From: Desulfuromonas sp964536375
Lineage (GTDB): Bacteria; Desulfobacterota; Desulfuromonadia; Desulfuromonadales; Desulfuromonadaceae
Assembly: GCA_964536375.1 (NCBI GenBank)
Contig: CAZHXF010000035.1
Coordinates: 1 to 28,468 of the forward strand
DNA: 28,468 bases
Direction of reading: 5' to 3'
Shown: one piece after another, positions 8,056 to 15,542 of the stretch
Position numbering within the stretch: position 1 is the stretch's first letter
Layout: each line of letters starts with the position of its first letter
Position numbers and translations under genes: made by a program
Notes under the pieces: generated by a model
What the model saw: the letters and a program-made list of their open reading frames with translations, nothing else
Told to the model about the DNA's origin: nothing
Databases searched by the model: none

Positions 8056-8514
8056 TTCAATGCACTTTCTAAAAAGGGTTGTGAATCAATCTATGTTCAA
8101 CTTTGCTTGATTTGACTCTGGTTTCAGAGTTGCAGTGCAAAATAGACGCAGTTGATTGTATCGTCTATATTCACGCCAGGTCCCGCACGAACTGTTTTAA
8201 ACTTCATTTTAATACATACCTCCCCTTTCGAATAAATACCACAAGCCTGATTTCGAGAATTTCTCAAAAACATTATCGGCACAAAACAAAACAATGTGAA
8301 TAAAGTCTCGCTTACTCACGCAATTACTCTAGGTAAATTGTATACAGTATCACATAATGCAACTGCTAGTATTACGCTGTATTGCTCTTGTGTGTCAATA
8401 GATGATGATGAAAAAACAGTCGTATGGGGGTTTTTTAGGAGAGATCGGTGTTGAGTGACTTAATATCCTTGTGCTGGTGCGGAAGCTACCGGAAATGTAT
8501 ATATTTTGTATACA
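8056..8514 (-). promoter_or_regulatory. Gene-free leader and promoter region of the nqr operon
   Basis: This 459-base gap precedes nqrA and follows the PilZ gene, both on the minus strand. It is AT-rich and has no convincing gene. It contains a candidate sigma70 promoter (8369-8398), an 11-base motif GTATACAGTAT at 8340-8350 that recurs upstream of nuoA, a 6-bp hairpin with 4-base loop at 8115-8130 (ACTCTG/CAGAGT), and a 7-bp AT-rich inverted repeat ATGTATA/TATACAT at 8495-8515 overlapping the PilZ gene stop. If the promoter is right the mRNA leader is about 300 bases. No known riboswitch class was recognised. Confidence 0.55.
8369..8398 (-). promoter_or_regulatory. Candidate sigma70 promoter for nqr
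   Basis: On the minus strand a perfect -35 TTGACA (8393-8398) is followed after 18 bases by TAATAC (8369-8374), a moderate -10. A second possible -10, TACAAT/TATACA, lies 20-30 bases downstream within the motif shared with the nuo leader. No transcription start evidence is available. Confidence 0.35.
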
Positions 8515-9240
8515 TCAGCTATCTAATGGAGAGGCTCCAGTTTTGGTTAGTTCATCTATAAATGTACGAATAGCAAACAGGTCGGAAATTTTTAGGGAAG
8601 CAAATTGCAGGCCGAAACCGGAGGGCATTTCCGGTCGAGATGGTGCTGTTGTACTATTGATCCACGTAACCACTCCTTGGCATAAAATTGAATCTTCTGC
8701 GGTATATAGATCCATCTGAATATTAATTGCAGCATCAATATCGGGTGGGTTTTCTGTAGCTATGAACATGCCGCCAGTACTAAGGTTAAAAGCGCAGGCA
8801 GTATGCATTTCTTGTTCCTCGTCGCCGAAGTGTATTAGCAGGCTGGTTTGCTGGCGCGGAAACGCGCGCGAAGCCAAGCCGAGAATGCGCCGGGCCGAGG
8901 CTAGAAATAGATGGGTGTTGACCGGAGTAAACAGCACATCAGCTGGGCGCTCGTGCTGCACATGGTTCAGTTCTGCCAGCTTGGAACTATCAACTATGGC
9001 TACAATGGGGATGTGGCTGATGCGGCTGTCCTCTTTGAGTAACCGGCAGCAGGTGCGATCATCTTGGGTGCAAGACGGGGAGGTGAAAATTATATCTGGA
9101 GCTTGAGTGCGAGCTATGTTGAGTAAGTCTGCAGCATCTTTGCTGATCAGGATAGTGAAGCCTTCGCGGTCAGAAAAACTGCTATCAAAAGTGATTAAGG
9201 TTTCAACCTTGGCTGAGATAAGGATTTTCTTGCTGTCCAT
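8515..9240 (-). CDS. Degenerate receiver plus PilZ domain protein
   Basis: A 241-residue cytoplasmic protein. Residues about 4-120 have the alternating strand/helix pattern of a response-regulator receiver, but the key residues are missing: the acidic pair after strand 1 is replaced (ILISA), the phospho-acceptor position after APDIIFT is S54, and the usual Lys-Pro near the end reads TP (105-106). Residues about 127-235 are a PilZ domain with NLSTGG (152-157), GVVTW and GFGLQF, resembling the Myxococcus-type PilZ family. The RxxxR half of the c-di-GMP motif is not clear, so ligand binding is uncertain. The start has a GGGAGGGAG ribosome site. It is a monocistronic-looking gene between the protease gene and nqr. 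Confidence 0.8.
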   Translation of the reverse strand: MDSKKILISAKVETLITFDSSFSDREGFTILISKDAADLLNIARTQAPDIIFTSPSCTQDDRTCCRLLKEDSRISHIPIVAIVDSSKLAELNHVQHERPADVLFTPVNTHLFLASARRILGLASRAFPRQQTSLLIHFGDEEQEMHTACAFNLSTGGMFIATENPPDIDAAINIQMDLYTAEDSILCQGVVTWINSTTAPSRPEMPSGFGLQFASLKISDLFAIRTFIDELTKTGASPLDS

Positions 9241-9285
9241 GCTTGGGCACTCCCTCCCGTGGTCTTGCTGCTTATCGTGTAAACT

Positions 9286-9320
9286 ATTATATATCCTGAT
9301 ACTGACTGACAGAAATTATA
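9286..9320 (-). promoter_or_regulatory. Possible -10 elements upstream of the PilZ gene
   Basis: Two perfect TATAAT hexamers occur on the minus strand at 9286-9291 and 9315-9320, 46 and 75 bases before the PilZ gene ATG. Neither has a good -35 hexamer at 16-18 bases, so this is a weak promoter call; an activator may be needed. Confidence 0.3.
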
Positions 9321-9359
9321 TTTATAGCAAAATAACCGCAGGTGGGGCTAAAGCGCAAC

Positions 9360-11519
9360 CTATTTAATCTTTGTGGCGCCATCCTCATTCATGTTTTTTA
9401 CTATGGCTATAGCTTCTAACACGTAAGGATCAACCTTGGCTTTCTCTTGCCAGTCCTTTTCATCTTTGTCGCCATCTTTTTCTTGCTGATGCTGGTCGTC
9501 AAGTTTCTCGCCGTCGAGAAGCTCTTTACGTTCAGCAATAATGTCATTCATCACCAGGCTGCGTTTGCTATTGTCAATCCGCTCTTTGGTTTTTTGTGCT
9601 AATTCTAGCAAGTGCTGCATTTTCTTGTTCTTGTGCACGCGTGCGCTGCTGAGCCGATTAAGTTGTTCGAGTGGTAGCTTGGTGGGCAGTGGTTGATAAT
9701 TACATTTGTTGATAGTGTCCCAAGGCAGTGAATAGTCAATATATTTTTCACCGCTTTTGATCGCTTTGAAGCGATCTGGTAATACGATATCAGCATGAAT
9801 TCCACGGTACTGAGTAGAAGCTCCACTGATGCGGTAGAATTTTTGTACTGTTATTTTCAGAGCTCCCAAAGGTTTGAATTGATCCATGCGGCGTAAGGGC
9901 GTATCGCGGTCAATATCGATAACTGCCTGTACCGTACCTTTGCCGTGGGTGTGTTCGCTGCCAACAATAACGGCGCGCCCATAGTCTTGTAGTGCCCCGG
10001 CAAGAATTTCAGAAGCCGAGGCGCTGAACTTGTTGATCAGCACCACAATTGCACCAGTGTATTCTGTTCTTTTGTCTGTGTCACTTAGCACCTCGATTTT
10101 TCCGCTGCTGTCTTTAATCTGTACTATTGGTCCGTGGTCAATGAATAAACCTGTTGTGTCTACGGCATCGGTAAGTGATCCGCCGCCATTGTTGCGCAGG
10201 TCAATAATTAGCCCTTTGATGTTTTGTCGTTGGAGCTTTTCAATCTCAGCTTTGGTGTCTTTGGTTACGTTGCGTGCATCTGGGCTGTCGTTTTTAAAAT
10301 CGCGGTAGAAGGTTGGGATACGCAGATAGCCAAAGTTTTCACTGCCGTCAGCTGATTTAACCACCATTGATTTAACAAAAGTATCCTTGATCTGAATGAC
10401 CGCACGCATGATCGGGATGATGCGCCTTGATCCGTCTGCTTTTTTGATATGCAGACGCACCTGAGTGTCTTTGGGTCCACGAATCAACGCGACAGCATCA
10501 CGAATGCGGGTGTCAGTAATGTCTACTGGATCTTCATCCCCTTGGCCTACCTTGAGGATGGTGTCTTCACTTTCAAGCTCACCCTGCTGTTCAGCAGCAC
10601 CGCCGGGAATAATGTTTACCACTTTAATGTAGCCATCTTCTTCGCGTAGAAGTGCCCCTATGCCCTCAAGGGATCCACGCATGTGGATGTCAAAATCCTC
10701 TTTTTCCTCGGGGGGCAGATACATGCTATGGGGATCGTAAGCGCGCGATATGGCATTGAGATAGCGCTCAAAATGATCTTCTTGTTGCTCCTGTAACATG
10801 CGGGTGAGCAGATGGGTGTAGCGTTTGGTTACTTTCTCTCGTGCCTGCTGATGTAGTTCCAGGTCGGTCAGCTTGGGCTTGTCTTTCTTTTTCTCCGCAG
10901 CTTTTTTGTTTTTTAAGGGCGGTACCGGTTTTTTTTCTTGTTCTTTTTTAAGGTCGAGGTAGCGGTTAGCCACTTGGTATTTTAATGTTTTGCGCCAACG
11001 CTGGCGCAACTGATCGTCTGTTGTGCAAAAATCAAGTTTTTTGTTGTCGGTTTCTAACTCTTCGGCAACTTGCATATCAAACGGTTGTGATAAGAGATCC
11101 AAAATCATCTTTTTTATTATTGGAATGCGCTGACTCATGATTTCGCAGCTATAGATAGGTAAATGGATCATGCCGCGACGAATCTCGTTGTCGATATAAT
11201 TTTCATAAGCACCCAGCATTTTTACGTCTGTTTGGAGTAAAAAGCGTTTTTGGGCGTCTAATTGTTTGATGTACAGGTCAAAGGCTGCACTGGAAAGGTC
11301 ATCGTCCAGACGTTTGTGGCTGTAATGGTAGCGCATCAGATCTTGACTGATTATATAGCCTAGAATTTTTGCCCTATCTGGATTAAAGGGGTGGTCTGTG
11401 GCGTTTTTTGCCGTGTTTGCGTGGGCAACGGAAACGATAATACAGATTGAGGCAATGAGCAGAATTAATATTTTTAGCCAAAAGGTTGGTGCAGATGACC
11501 GAGAGCGCAAGTTAAACAT
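9360..11519 (-). CDS. prc: Carboxy-terminal processing protease (Prc/Tsp type, S41A)
   Basis: A periplasmic serine protease of 719 residues. It has a signal peptide (hydrophobic core 14-33, likely cut after AHA at 32-34), a long helical N-terminal domain, a PDZ domain (about 285-370), the S41 catalytic domain (about 385-580) and a C-terminal DUF3340-like region, the layout of E. coli Prc. The catalytic Ser-Lys dyad is S501 in FSASASE and K527 in HGKGTVQ, with D512 in QDYG. One extra residue sits between Ser and Lys compared with E. coli. A Lys-rich low-complexity insert occupies about 191-216. Prc-type proteases trim lipoproteins and regulate peptidoglycan hydrolases. An AAAGGA ribosome site precedes the ATG. 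Confidence 0.95.
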   Translation of the reverse strand: MFNLRSRSSAPTFWLKILILLIASICIIVSVAHANTAKNATDHPFNPDRAKILGYIISQDLMRYHYSHKRLDDDLSSAAFDLYIKQLDAQKRFLLQTDVKMLGAYENYIDNEIRRGMIHLPIYSCEIMSQRIPIIKKMILDLLSQPFDMQVAEELETDNKKLDFCTTDDQLRQRWRKTLKYQVANRYLDLKKEQEKKPVPPLKNKKAAEKKKDKPKLTDLELHQQAREKVTKRYTHLLTRMLQEQQEDHFERYLNAISRAYDPHSMYLPPEEKEDFDIHMRGSLEGIGALLREEDGYIKVVNIIPGGAAEQQGELESEDTILKVGQGDEDPVDITDTRIRDAVALIRGPKDTQVRLHIKKADGSRRIIPIMRAVIQIKDTFVKSMVVKSADGSENFGYLRIPTFYRDFKNDSPDARNVTKDTKAEIEKLQRQNIKGLIIDLRNNGGGSLTDAVDTTGLFIDHGPIVQIKDSSGKIEVLSDTDKRTEYTGAIVVLINKFSASASEILAGALQDYGRAVIVGSEHTHGKGTVQAVIDIDRDTPLRRMDQFKPLGALKITVQKFYRISGASTQYRGIHADIVLPDRFKAIKSGEKYIDYSLPWDTINKCNYQPLPTKLPLEQLNRLSSARVHKNKKMQHLLELAQKTKERIDNSKRSLVMNDIIAERKELLDGEKLDDQHQQEKDGDKDEKDWQEKAKVDPYVLEAIAIVKNMNEDGATKIK

Positions 11520-11625
11520 GGATGATATATATTCCTTTGAGCTGAGTACGCAAACACAGGTAGCAGGGTGAGTTTATAAACTAAAACTGCTGGATAACAC
11601 TAGCATAAACTTCAGGGCGATGATG

Positions 11626-11658
11626 AAAAAAAAGGCCGGAGCAGGGAGGCATCCGGCC
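11626..11658 (-). terminator. Intrinsic terminator after dgkA
   Basis: A 7-bp GC-rich stem, GGCCGGA (11634-11640) with TCCGGCC (11652-11658), has an 11-base loop and, read on the minus strand, is followed by eight U (11626-11633). It lies about 145 bases after the dgkA stop and ends the helicase-dgkA unit before prc. Confidence 0.85.
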
Positions 11659-11802
11659 AGAATAAAGTAGGAGGTTAAGTGGAAAATTCTTTCCTGCTTC
11701 TTCAGTGTTATTCTTTATAAACAATATTGTTAGACTTTCCCACGTGTAATTGCGTAAATATTTGCGACTAAGTTACTTTTGTTTTGCTGTGCAAATACAC
11801 AG

Positions 11803-12177
11803 CTAAGCTGTCAGCCGTTCAATGGCAACCAGCAGCCAGACTACGGTGGTTATTGCTATGGCAACCAGAACCAGCGCAGAGCCTTGATCTTTGGCGCGCC
11901 CAGCTAGTTCGTGATGTTCATCACTGATGCGATCCACTACCGATTCAATGGCCGAATTGATCAATTCGGCGATAATGACGCCATACAGGGTGGCCAGCAG
12001 TAGTGCAATTTGGCTAAGGGTGCTGCCCAAAAAAAAGGCGCATGGGGTGAGCCCGCACACCGCGTAAGTTTCCTGTCTGAATGCGGCCTCGTGTTGCCAC
12101 GTTGCTTTAAACCCTTGTTGTGAGTAACCAAATGCATCGATAAGGCGTGCAATGCCTGTCTTGCCCGGTTTTGCCAT
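11803..12177 (-). CDS. dgkA: Diacylglycerol kinase DgkA
   Basis: DgkA phosphorylates diacylglycerol to phosphatidic acid at the inner membrane, recycling lipid left over from envelope glucan or LPS modification. The 124-residue protein has the expected three membrane helices. Catalytic residues are in place: E30 in HEAAFRQE, and E71, N74, E78 in ELINSAIE, followed by DRI and AKDQGSA. The frame is open to 12195, but the ATG at 12177 has an AGGAGGT ribosome site at good spacing and gives the usual length. It follows the helicase gene by 20 bases and is likely co-transcribed with it. Confidence 0.95.
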   Translation of the reverse strand: MAKPGKTGIARLIDAFGYSQQGFKATWQHEAAFRQETYAVCGLTPCAFFLGSTLSQIALLLATLYGVIIAELINSAIESVVDRISDEHHELAGRAKDQGSALVLVAIAITTVVWLLVAIERLTA

Positions 12178-12197
12178 CTTTACCTCCTGAAGCACTG

Positions 12198-14744
12198 TCA
12201 GATATTGTCTTGTTTGCCAGGCGATGTTGTCAGAAAAAACTGCCGTAGCTCTTGATGTACCTGTGCCGCAGGTGCAGCAATGCGCCGAGCTGGGGGCAAC
12301 GAATTCAAAAATAAGCGACCGTAACCTTTGCCGACTACTCGTTGATCTAGAATAAGTACAACGCCACGATCATTGCGGTGGCGTATGAGCCGTCCAAAGC
12401 CCTGTTTGAAGCGGATGATGGCCTGTGGGACAGTGTAGCTGGTAAATGAGTTGCCACCGTTTTGATCAATGGCAGCGCAGCGGGCAATCTGTATCGGTTC
12501 GGTTGGGACGCGGAAGGGAAGTCGCGTGATAATCACTTGCTCCAGCGCTTGTCCTGGCACGTCGACCCCTTCCCAGAACGAATCGGTGCCAAACAAGATG
12601 TTGCCATCCCCACATTTAAATTGCTCGAGTATTTGATGGCGTGCTGCTTGCCCTTGGCGTATGCAAGAGAATCCCTTAGCGTTAAAAGGGGCGTCCAGCT
12701 GGGTGTACAGCTTGCGCAAAAGAGTATAGGCGGTAAACAGCACAAAGGTGCGTCCCTGCGAAGCCGTGGCCGCTAGGTCGATTTGTTCCAGCAGCATGTT
12801 GGCGTAGTTGTCGTGGTTGGGTGGTACGATATCGGTGGGAATAGCGATCAATGCCTGGTTGGCAAAATCAAATGGCGATTCCAGTTGTAACTCGCTGCGG
12901 CGTTCTTTAGTACACATATCCAGACCGCTGCGCTGATTGAAAAACTTAAAACTGTTGTTAGTGGTCAGGGTGGCACTGGTCATAATGACGGTGCGGAAAC
13001 GCTGATAAATTGCTTGATTCAGGGTTGCGGCCACATTGATTGGGGCACAGTTTAACCACAAGATAACCTCTTTTTTGTGGCGGCCACTATTGGGGCTGGT
13101 GTCAATCCAATTGCAAGACTTGTCATCAAGACTTAAAAAGGCGTGCAAATCGGCACCCAGCGCAGTCAGCCTGTCGCTCAAGCCCAACAGATCGGTCAGT
13201 TGTGGAACTATCAGGTCGGCAATCTTGTCTGGTAGTAGTTGCTCGCACTGCTTGACCAGACTTTCCAGTCTCTTGGCTAGGTCAACACTCTCTGGGACTA
13301 AAGGTGCTAGGTTGTGTTGAAGCTGTCCCCAGCGCGGAGTTTGTTGCTCTTCGCCAGCGAGGTGCCAGCAGAAGCTGGTATATTGCTGGCTGTTTGCCGG
13401 TGTGGCTGCCCCCAGCGCCACAACTTGTGCGCTAAATTGTTCGTGGCAGCCGTCGCGCAGACAGCGGCAAGCCGCAATCAGTTCGTCGATGTTTTTATAA
13501 ATAGTGTCATACAGTGCGCTAGCGTTATCTGGCAATTCGCTGGCAATGGTACTCAGCAAACGGGGCAGGTGTCCCCGTTCCAGTTTGCGTGGATGGCTCA
13601 GGCGATTAAGTATGCGCGCAAAGGAGAAATTGCTGATGCGAATGGAGAAATTGCGCGTAGCTGCTTCTTCAAGATGATGTGCTTCGTCGATCACTATCCG
13701 GCTATAGGGTGGCAATACTGCAGCTGCGGAGTAGTTTTCACTCTGCATCCTGACGGCTAGATCGGACAATAGCAGAGAGTGATTTACTATCAACAGATCT
13801 GCGTGGGCTGCTTTGCGGCGTGCCTTGTGGAAGAAGCAGCGGCTGTAGTATGGGCAGCGTGTACGCGGGCATTGATCCATCTCACAGCACACTTCGCCCC
13901 ATATGTTGGCAGTAGGGGGAATGTTGAGCTCATCTTTGCTGCCCCCTTTAGTTGTGTCTGCCCAGGCACGTAACGCTTCTAGCTCGTTTCCGTTGTTATT
14001 GTTGAATAATTCAGGTTCACGATGGGCGCTGTCGAGTCGACGTTGGCACAGATAGTTGTTGCGTCCTTTGACCAGGACTGCTTGGAAATCGTGGGGAATG
14101 ACTTTGCGTAGCATGGGTAGGTCGTGGTGGAGTAACTGTTCTTGCAGGTTAATAGTATTGGTAGATATGGCGATGGTCTCTTCGTTGCGGATTGACCATA
14201 AAATTGCAGGCACGAGGTAGGCAAGGCTTTTGCCGGTACCTGTTCCTGCTTCTATAGTGGTCAAACCATCATTGTTGAATGCTGCACTCACGCTTCTGGC
14301 CATGTGCAATTGTTCCGGGCGTTCCTCGTAGTTGACCAGATGTTGAGACAGGGTGCCGGTGGTGCCGAGGATGTCAGCAACTTCCTGTTGGTCAAGCAGT
14401 TGGCGTGGCTGTACCGGACATGCTTCCACGACCTTATAGACATTTTCCACAGCATTATCCACAATGTGAAACCCTATCCCTTGTTCTCCCATGGCGGCAG
14501 CAACTTTAAGATCAGCCGTTGATGGAGTTAGGTCTCCAGAGGGGTGATTGTGGATGACGGTGTCACCATGTTTGCAGCGATTGATTAGGGCTGGAACGGC
14601 GTGGCGGTTGCCGCGTGCCAGTACGGTGACGCTCCAGATGTTGAGTTTGCTGTCGGTGTGACCGAGGAAAAACACCTCGTTACCATTGCTTTGCTCAACA
14701 GCGTCGCGCATGCTGATAATACTATTTGGGGAGTATGATTTCAT
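12198..14744 (-). CDS. RadC-like JAMM domain fused to DinG/XPD-family Fe-S helicase
   Basis: An 848-residue two-part protein. Residues 1 to about 105 form a JAB/MPN domain like that of RadC, with a complete JAMM zinc motif: E23, then H65-x-H67, ten residues, D78 (HNHPSGDLTPSTAD). Residues about 120-840 are a superfamily 2 DinG-type helicase: Walker A EAGTGTGKS (165-173), four cysteines C233, C292, C297 and C303 with the 5- and 6-residue spacings typical of the DinG/XPD Fe-S cluster, DEAH (353-356), TSAT (589-592), GTDSFWEGVDVPG (719-731) and motif VI FGRLIR (783-788). The helicase part should unwind DNA 5'-3' and be redox-sensitive. What the JAMM part does is unknown; RadC's own activity is also unsettled. 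It is in an operon with dgkA. Confidence 0.93.
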   Translation of the reverse strand: MKSYSPNSIISMRDAVEQSNGNEVFFLGHTDSKLNIWSVTVLARGNRHAVPALINRCKHGDTVIHNHPSGDLTPSTADLKVAAAMGEQGIGFHIVDNAVENVYKVVEACPVQPRQLLDQQEVADILGTTGTLSQHLVNYEERPEQLHMARSVSAAFNNDGLTTIEAGTGTGKSLAYLVPAILWSIRNEETIAISTNTINLQEQLLHHDLPMLRKVIPHDFQAVLVKGRNNYLCQRRLDSAHREPELFNNNNGNELEALRAWADTTKGGSKDELNIPPTANIWGEVCCEMDQCPRTRCPYYSRCFFHKARRKAAHADLLIVNHSLLLSDLAVRMQSENYSAAAVLPPYSRIVIDEAHHLEEAATRNFSIRISNFSFARILNRLSHPRKLERGHLPRLLSTIASELPDNASALYDTIYKNIDELIAACRCLRDGCHEQFSAQVVALGAATPANSQQYTSFCWHLAGEEQQTPRWGQLQHNLAPLVPESVDLAKRLESLVKQCEQLLPDKIADLIVPQLTDLLGLSDRLTALGADLHAFLSLDDKSCNWIDTSPNSGRHKKEVILWLNCAPINVAATLNQAIYQRFRTVIMTSATLTTNNSFKFFNQRSGLDMCTKERRSELQLESPFDFANQALIAIPTDIVPPNHDNYANMLLEQIDLAATASQGRTFVLFTAYTLLRKLYTQLDAPFNAKGFSCIRQGQAARHQILEQFKCGDGNILFGTDSFWEGVDVPGQALEQVIITRLPFRVPTEPIQIARCAAIDQNGGNSFTSYTVPQAIIRFKQGFGRLIRHRNDRGVVLILDQRVVGKGYGRLFLNSLPPARRIAAPAAQVHQELRQFFLTTSPGKQDNI

Positions 14745-14757
14745 CTTCTGCTGATTT

Positions 14758-14811
14758 TGTGGATAATTAGAAGTTGTGCACAGGGTGCAGGCGCTGCATA
14801 GTGTAACACTA
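14758..14811. promoter_or_regulatory. DnaA-box-like sites and palindrome at the divergent helicase/iscU junction
   Basis: On the minus strand 14758-14766 reads TTATCCACA, a perfect match to the E. coli DnaA box. TTGTGCACA at 14774-14782 is one base off the TTATnCACA consensus. At 14799-14811 lies a 13-base palindrome, TAGTGT-A-ACACTA, that overlaps a possible minus-strand -10 (TACACT). These sit 14-67 bases upstream of the helicase ATG and could be operator sites. Two DnaA-like boxes are too few to suggest a replication origin. Confidence 0.35.
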
Positions 14812-14851
14812 GAGTTGTAAAATGTGCGTAAAATTGTTTCTCGACTTGTGC

Positions 14852-14880
14852 TTGACTTCAGGCCAAGCAGAATTTATATT
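14852..14880 (+). promoter_or_regulatory. Sigma70-type promoter for the iscU-like gene
   Basis: TTGACT (14852-14857) and TATATT (14875-14880) are separated by exactly 17 bases, each one base off consensus. Transcription would start near 14887, about 40-70 bases before the iscU-like start. It is the best promoter match in the window. Confidence 0.7.
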
Positions 14881-14958
14881 CACGCAGGATTAATTGCGAG
14901 CTATTTTGTTGTAAATAAGATGGTTTAGATGGTCAAGGCAAGGGGTATTAGCAAACTT

Positions 14959-15339
14959 ATGTATACTGATAAAGTAATGGATCATTTTTCGAATCCGCGC
15001 AATGTAGGGACTATGGAACATCCAAATGTAGTGGTCAAGGTTGGTGATCCCGGTTGTGGTGATGCGGTGCTGATTTTTTTGAAAATTGAGGATGATGTTA
15101 TCGTCGACATAAAATATAAGGTGTACGGTTGTGGTGCGGCGATAGCTACTACCTCCATGGCCAGCACCATGGTCAAGGGAAAAACCTTGGATGAGGCTCT
15201 TGAGGTAACTGATACGAAAGTTGTCGAGGCTCTTGATGGTTTGCCGGAAATAAAGCTACACTGCTCAAATTTGGCGGCAACAGCTATACGCGCGGCGGTG
15301 CTGCGGTATTTGCACCCCCCGGAGCCAACAAAAGAGTGA
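14959..15339 (+). CDS. iscU: Stand-alone IscU/NifU-type Fe-S cluster scaffold protein
   Basis: Scaffold on which iron-sulfur clusters are built before transfer to target enzymes. With this start it is 126 residues. The full ligand set is present: C33 and D35 in PGCGDA, C58 in YGCGAAIA, H101-C102 in LHCSNLA. The family start MYTDKVMDHFSNPRNVG argues for the ATG at 14959; an in-frame ATG at 14929 would add ten residues and cannot be excluded, as neither has an ideal ribosome site. No iscS, hscA or fdx lies beside it, so its cysteine desulfurase is elsewhere. It lacks the additional C-terminal domains of full-length NifU. The gene has its own promoter and terminator. Confidence 0.92.
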   Translation: MYTDKVMDHFSNPRNVGTMEHPNVVVKVGDPGCGDAVLIFLKIEDDVIVDIKYKVYGCGAAIATTSMASTMVKGKTLDEALEVTDTKVVEALDGLPEIKLHCSNLAATAIRAAVLRYLHPPEPTKE

Positions 15340-15356
15340 GTTGTACGGTCCCTCGA

Positions 15357-15542
15357 TCAGTCAGGTCCTTGGTGTTGTTTACCAAGGGCCATTTTGGTGC
15401 TGTTAGCAAGGGGTGTCGCAGTGAGTTCTAGCTCGCGGTACCAACAGGATTCATTGCAGACGTTGCCGCCGGTCAGCATGGTGATTTGCTCGCTGGTGAA
15501 TGGATAGGCGCTGAATCGCTCCAGTACTCTGCAACAGTTGGA
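15357..15542 (-). pseudogene. Remnant: C-terminal fragment, possibly SDR/NDUFA9-like
   Basis: A minus-strand frame of 61 codons, bounded by stops at 15543-15545 and 15357-15359, has protein-like composition for about 43 residues, including RVLERFSAYPFTSEQITMLT, a short GGN and then VCNESCWYRELELTATPLAN. The pattern of aromatic, Pro-Phe-Thr, Gln-x-x-Met-Leu followed by Asn-Val-Cys resembles the C-terminal end of NAD-binding SDR proteins of the complex I NDUFA9-like family, but this is a memory-level resemblance. There is no start codon or upstream coding sequence, and the frame runs through the iscU terminator, so it looks like a decayed gene end. It could also be chance. Confidence 0.35.
15364..15397 (+). 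terminator. Terminator of the iscU-like gene
   Basis: A 10-bp stem with one G-U pair, GGTCCTTGGT (15364-15373) with ACCAAGGGCC (15381-15390), has a 7-base loop and is followed by ATTTTGG. It lies 25 bases after the iscU stop. The U-tract is short, so termination may be partial. Confidence 0.65.

Noticed and set aside
8103..8303. Plus-strand 66-codon ORF in the nqr leader
   Set aside because: Cys/Ile/His-rich with no family resemblance, no ribosome site, and it lies antisense in a region better explained as the nqr leader.
8056..8368. Na+ or c-di-GMP riboswitch in the nqr leader
   Set aside because: I looked for the conserved cores of these classes and saw only short hairpins without the expected conserved loops.
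11679..11720. Tiny 13-residue plus-strand ORF starting GTG after an AGGAGG sequence
   Set aside because: Spacing between the AGGAGG and GTG is too short (4 bases), no plus-strand gene follows, and the sequence forms part of the region after the dgkA terminator.
13314..13760. Plus-strand 148-codon ORF inside the helicase gene
   Set aside because: It is antisense to a fully conserved helicase domain and its composition (Cys, Ala, Ser rich) is typical of a shadow frame.
14758..14782. Replication origin suggested by DnaA-like boxes
   Set aside because: Only two boxes, no AT-rich unwinding element with repeats, and no dnaA, dnaN, gidA or parAB nearby.
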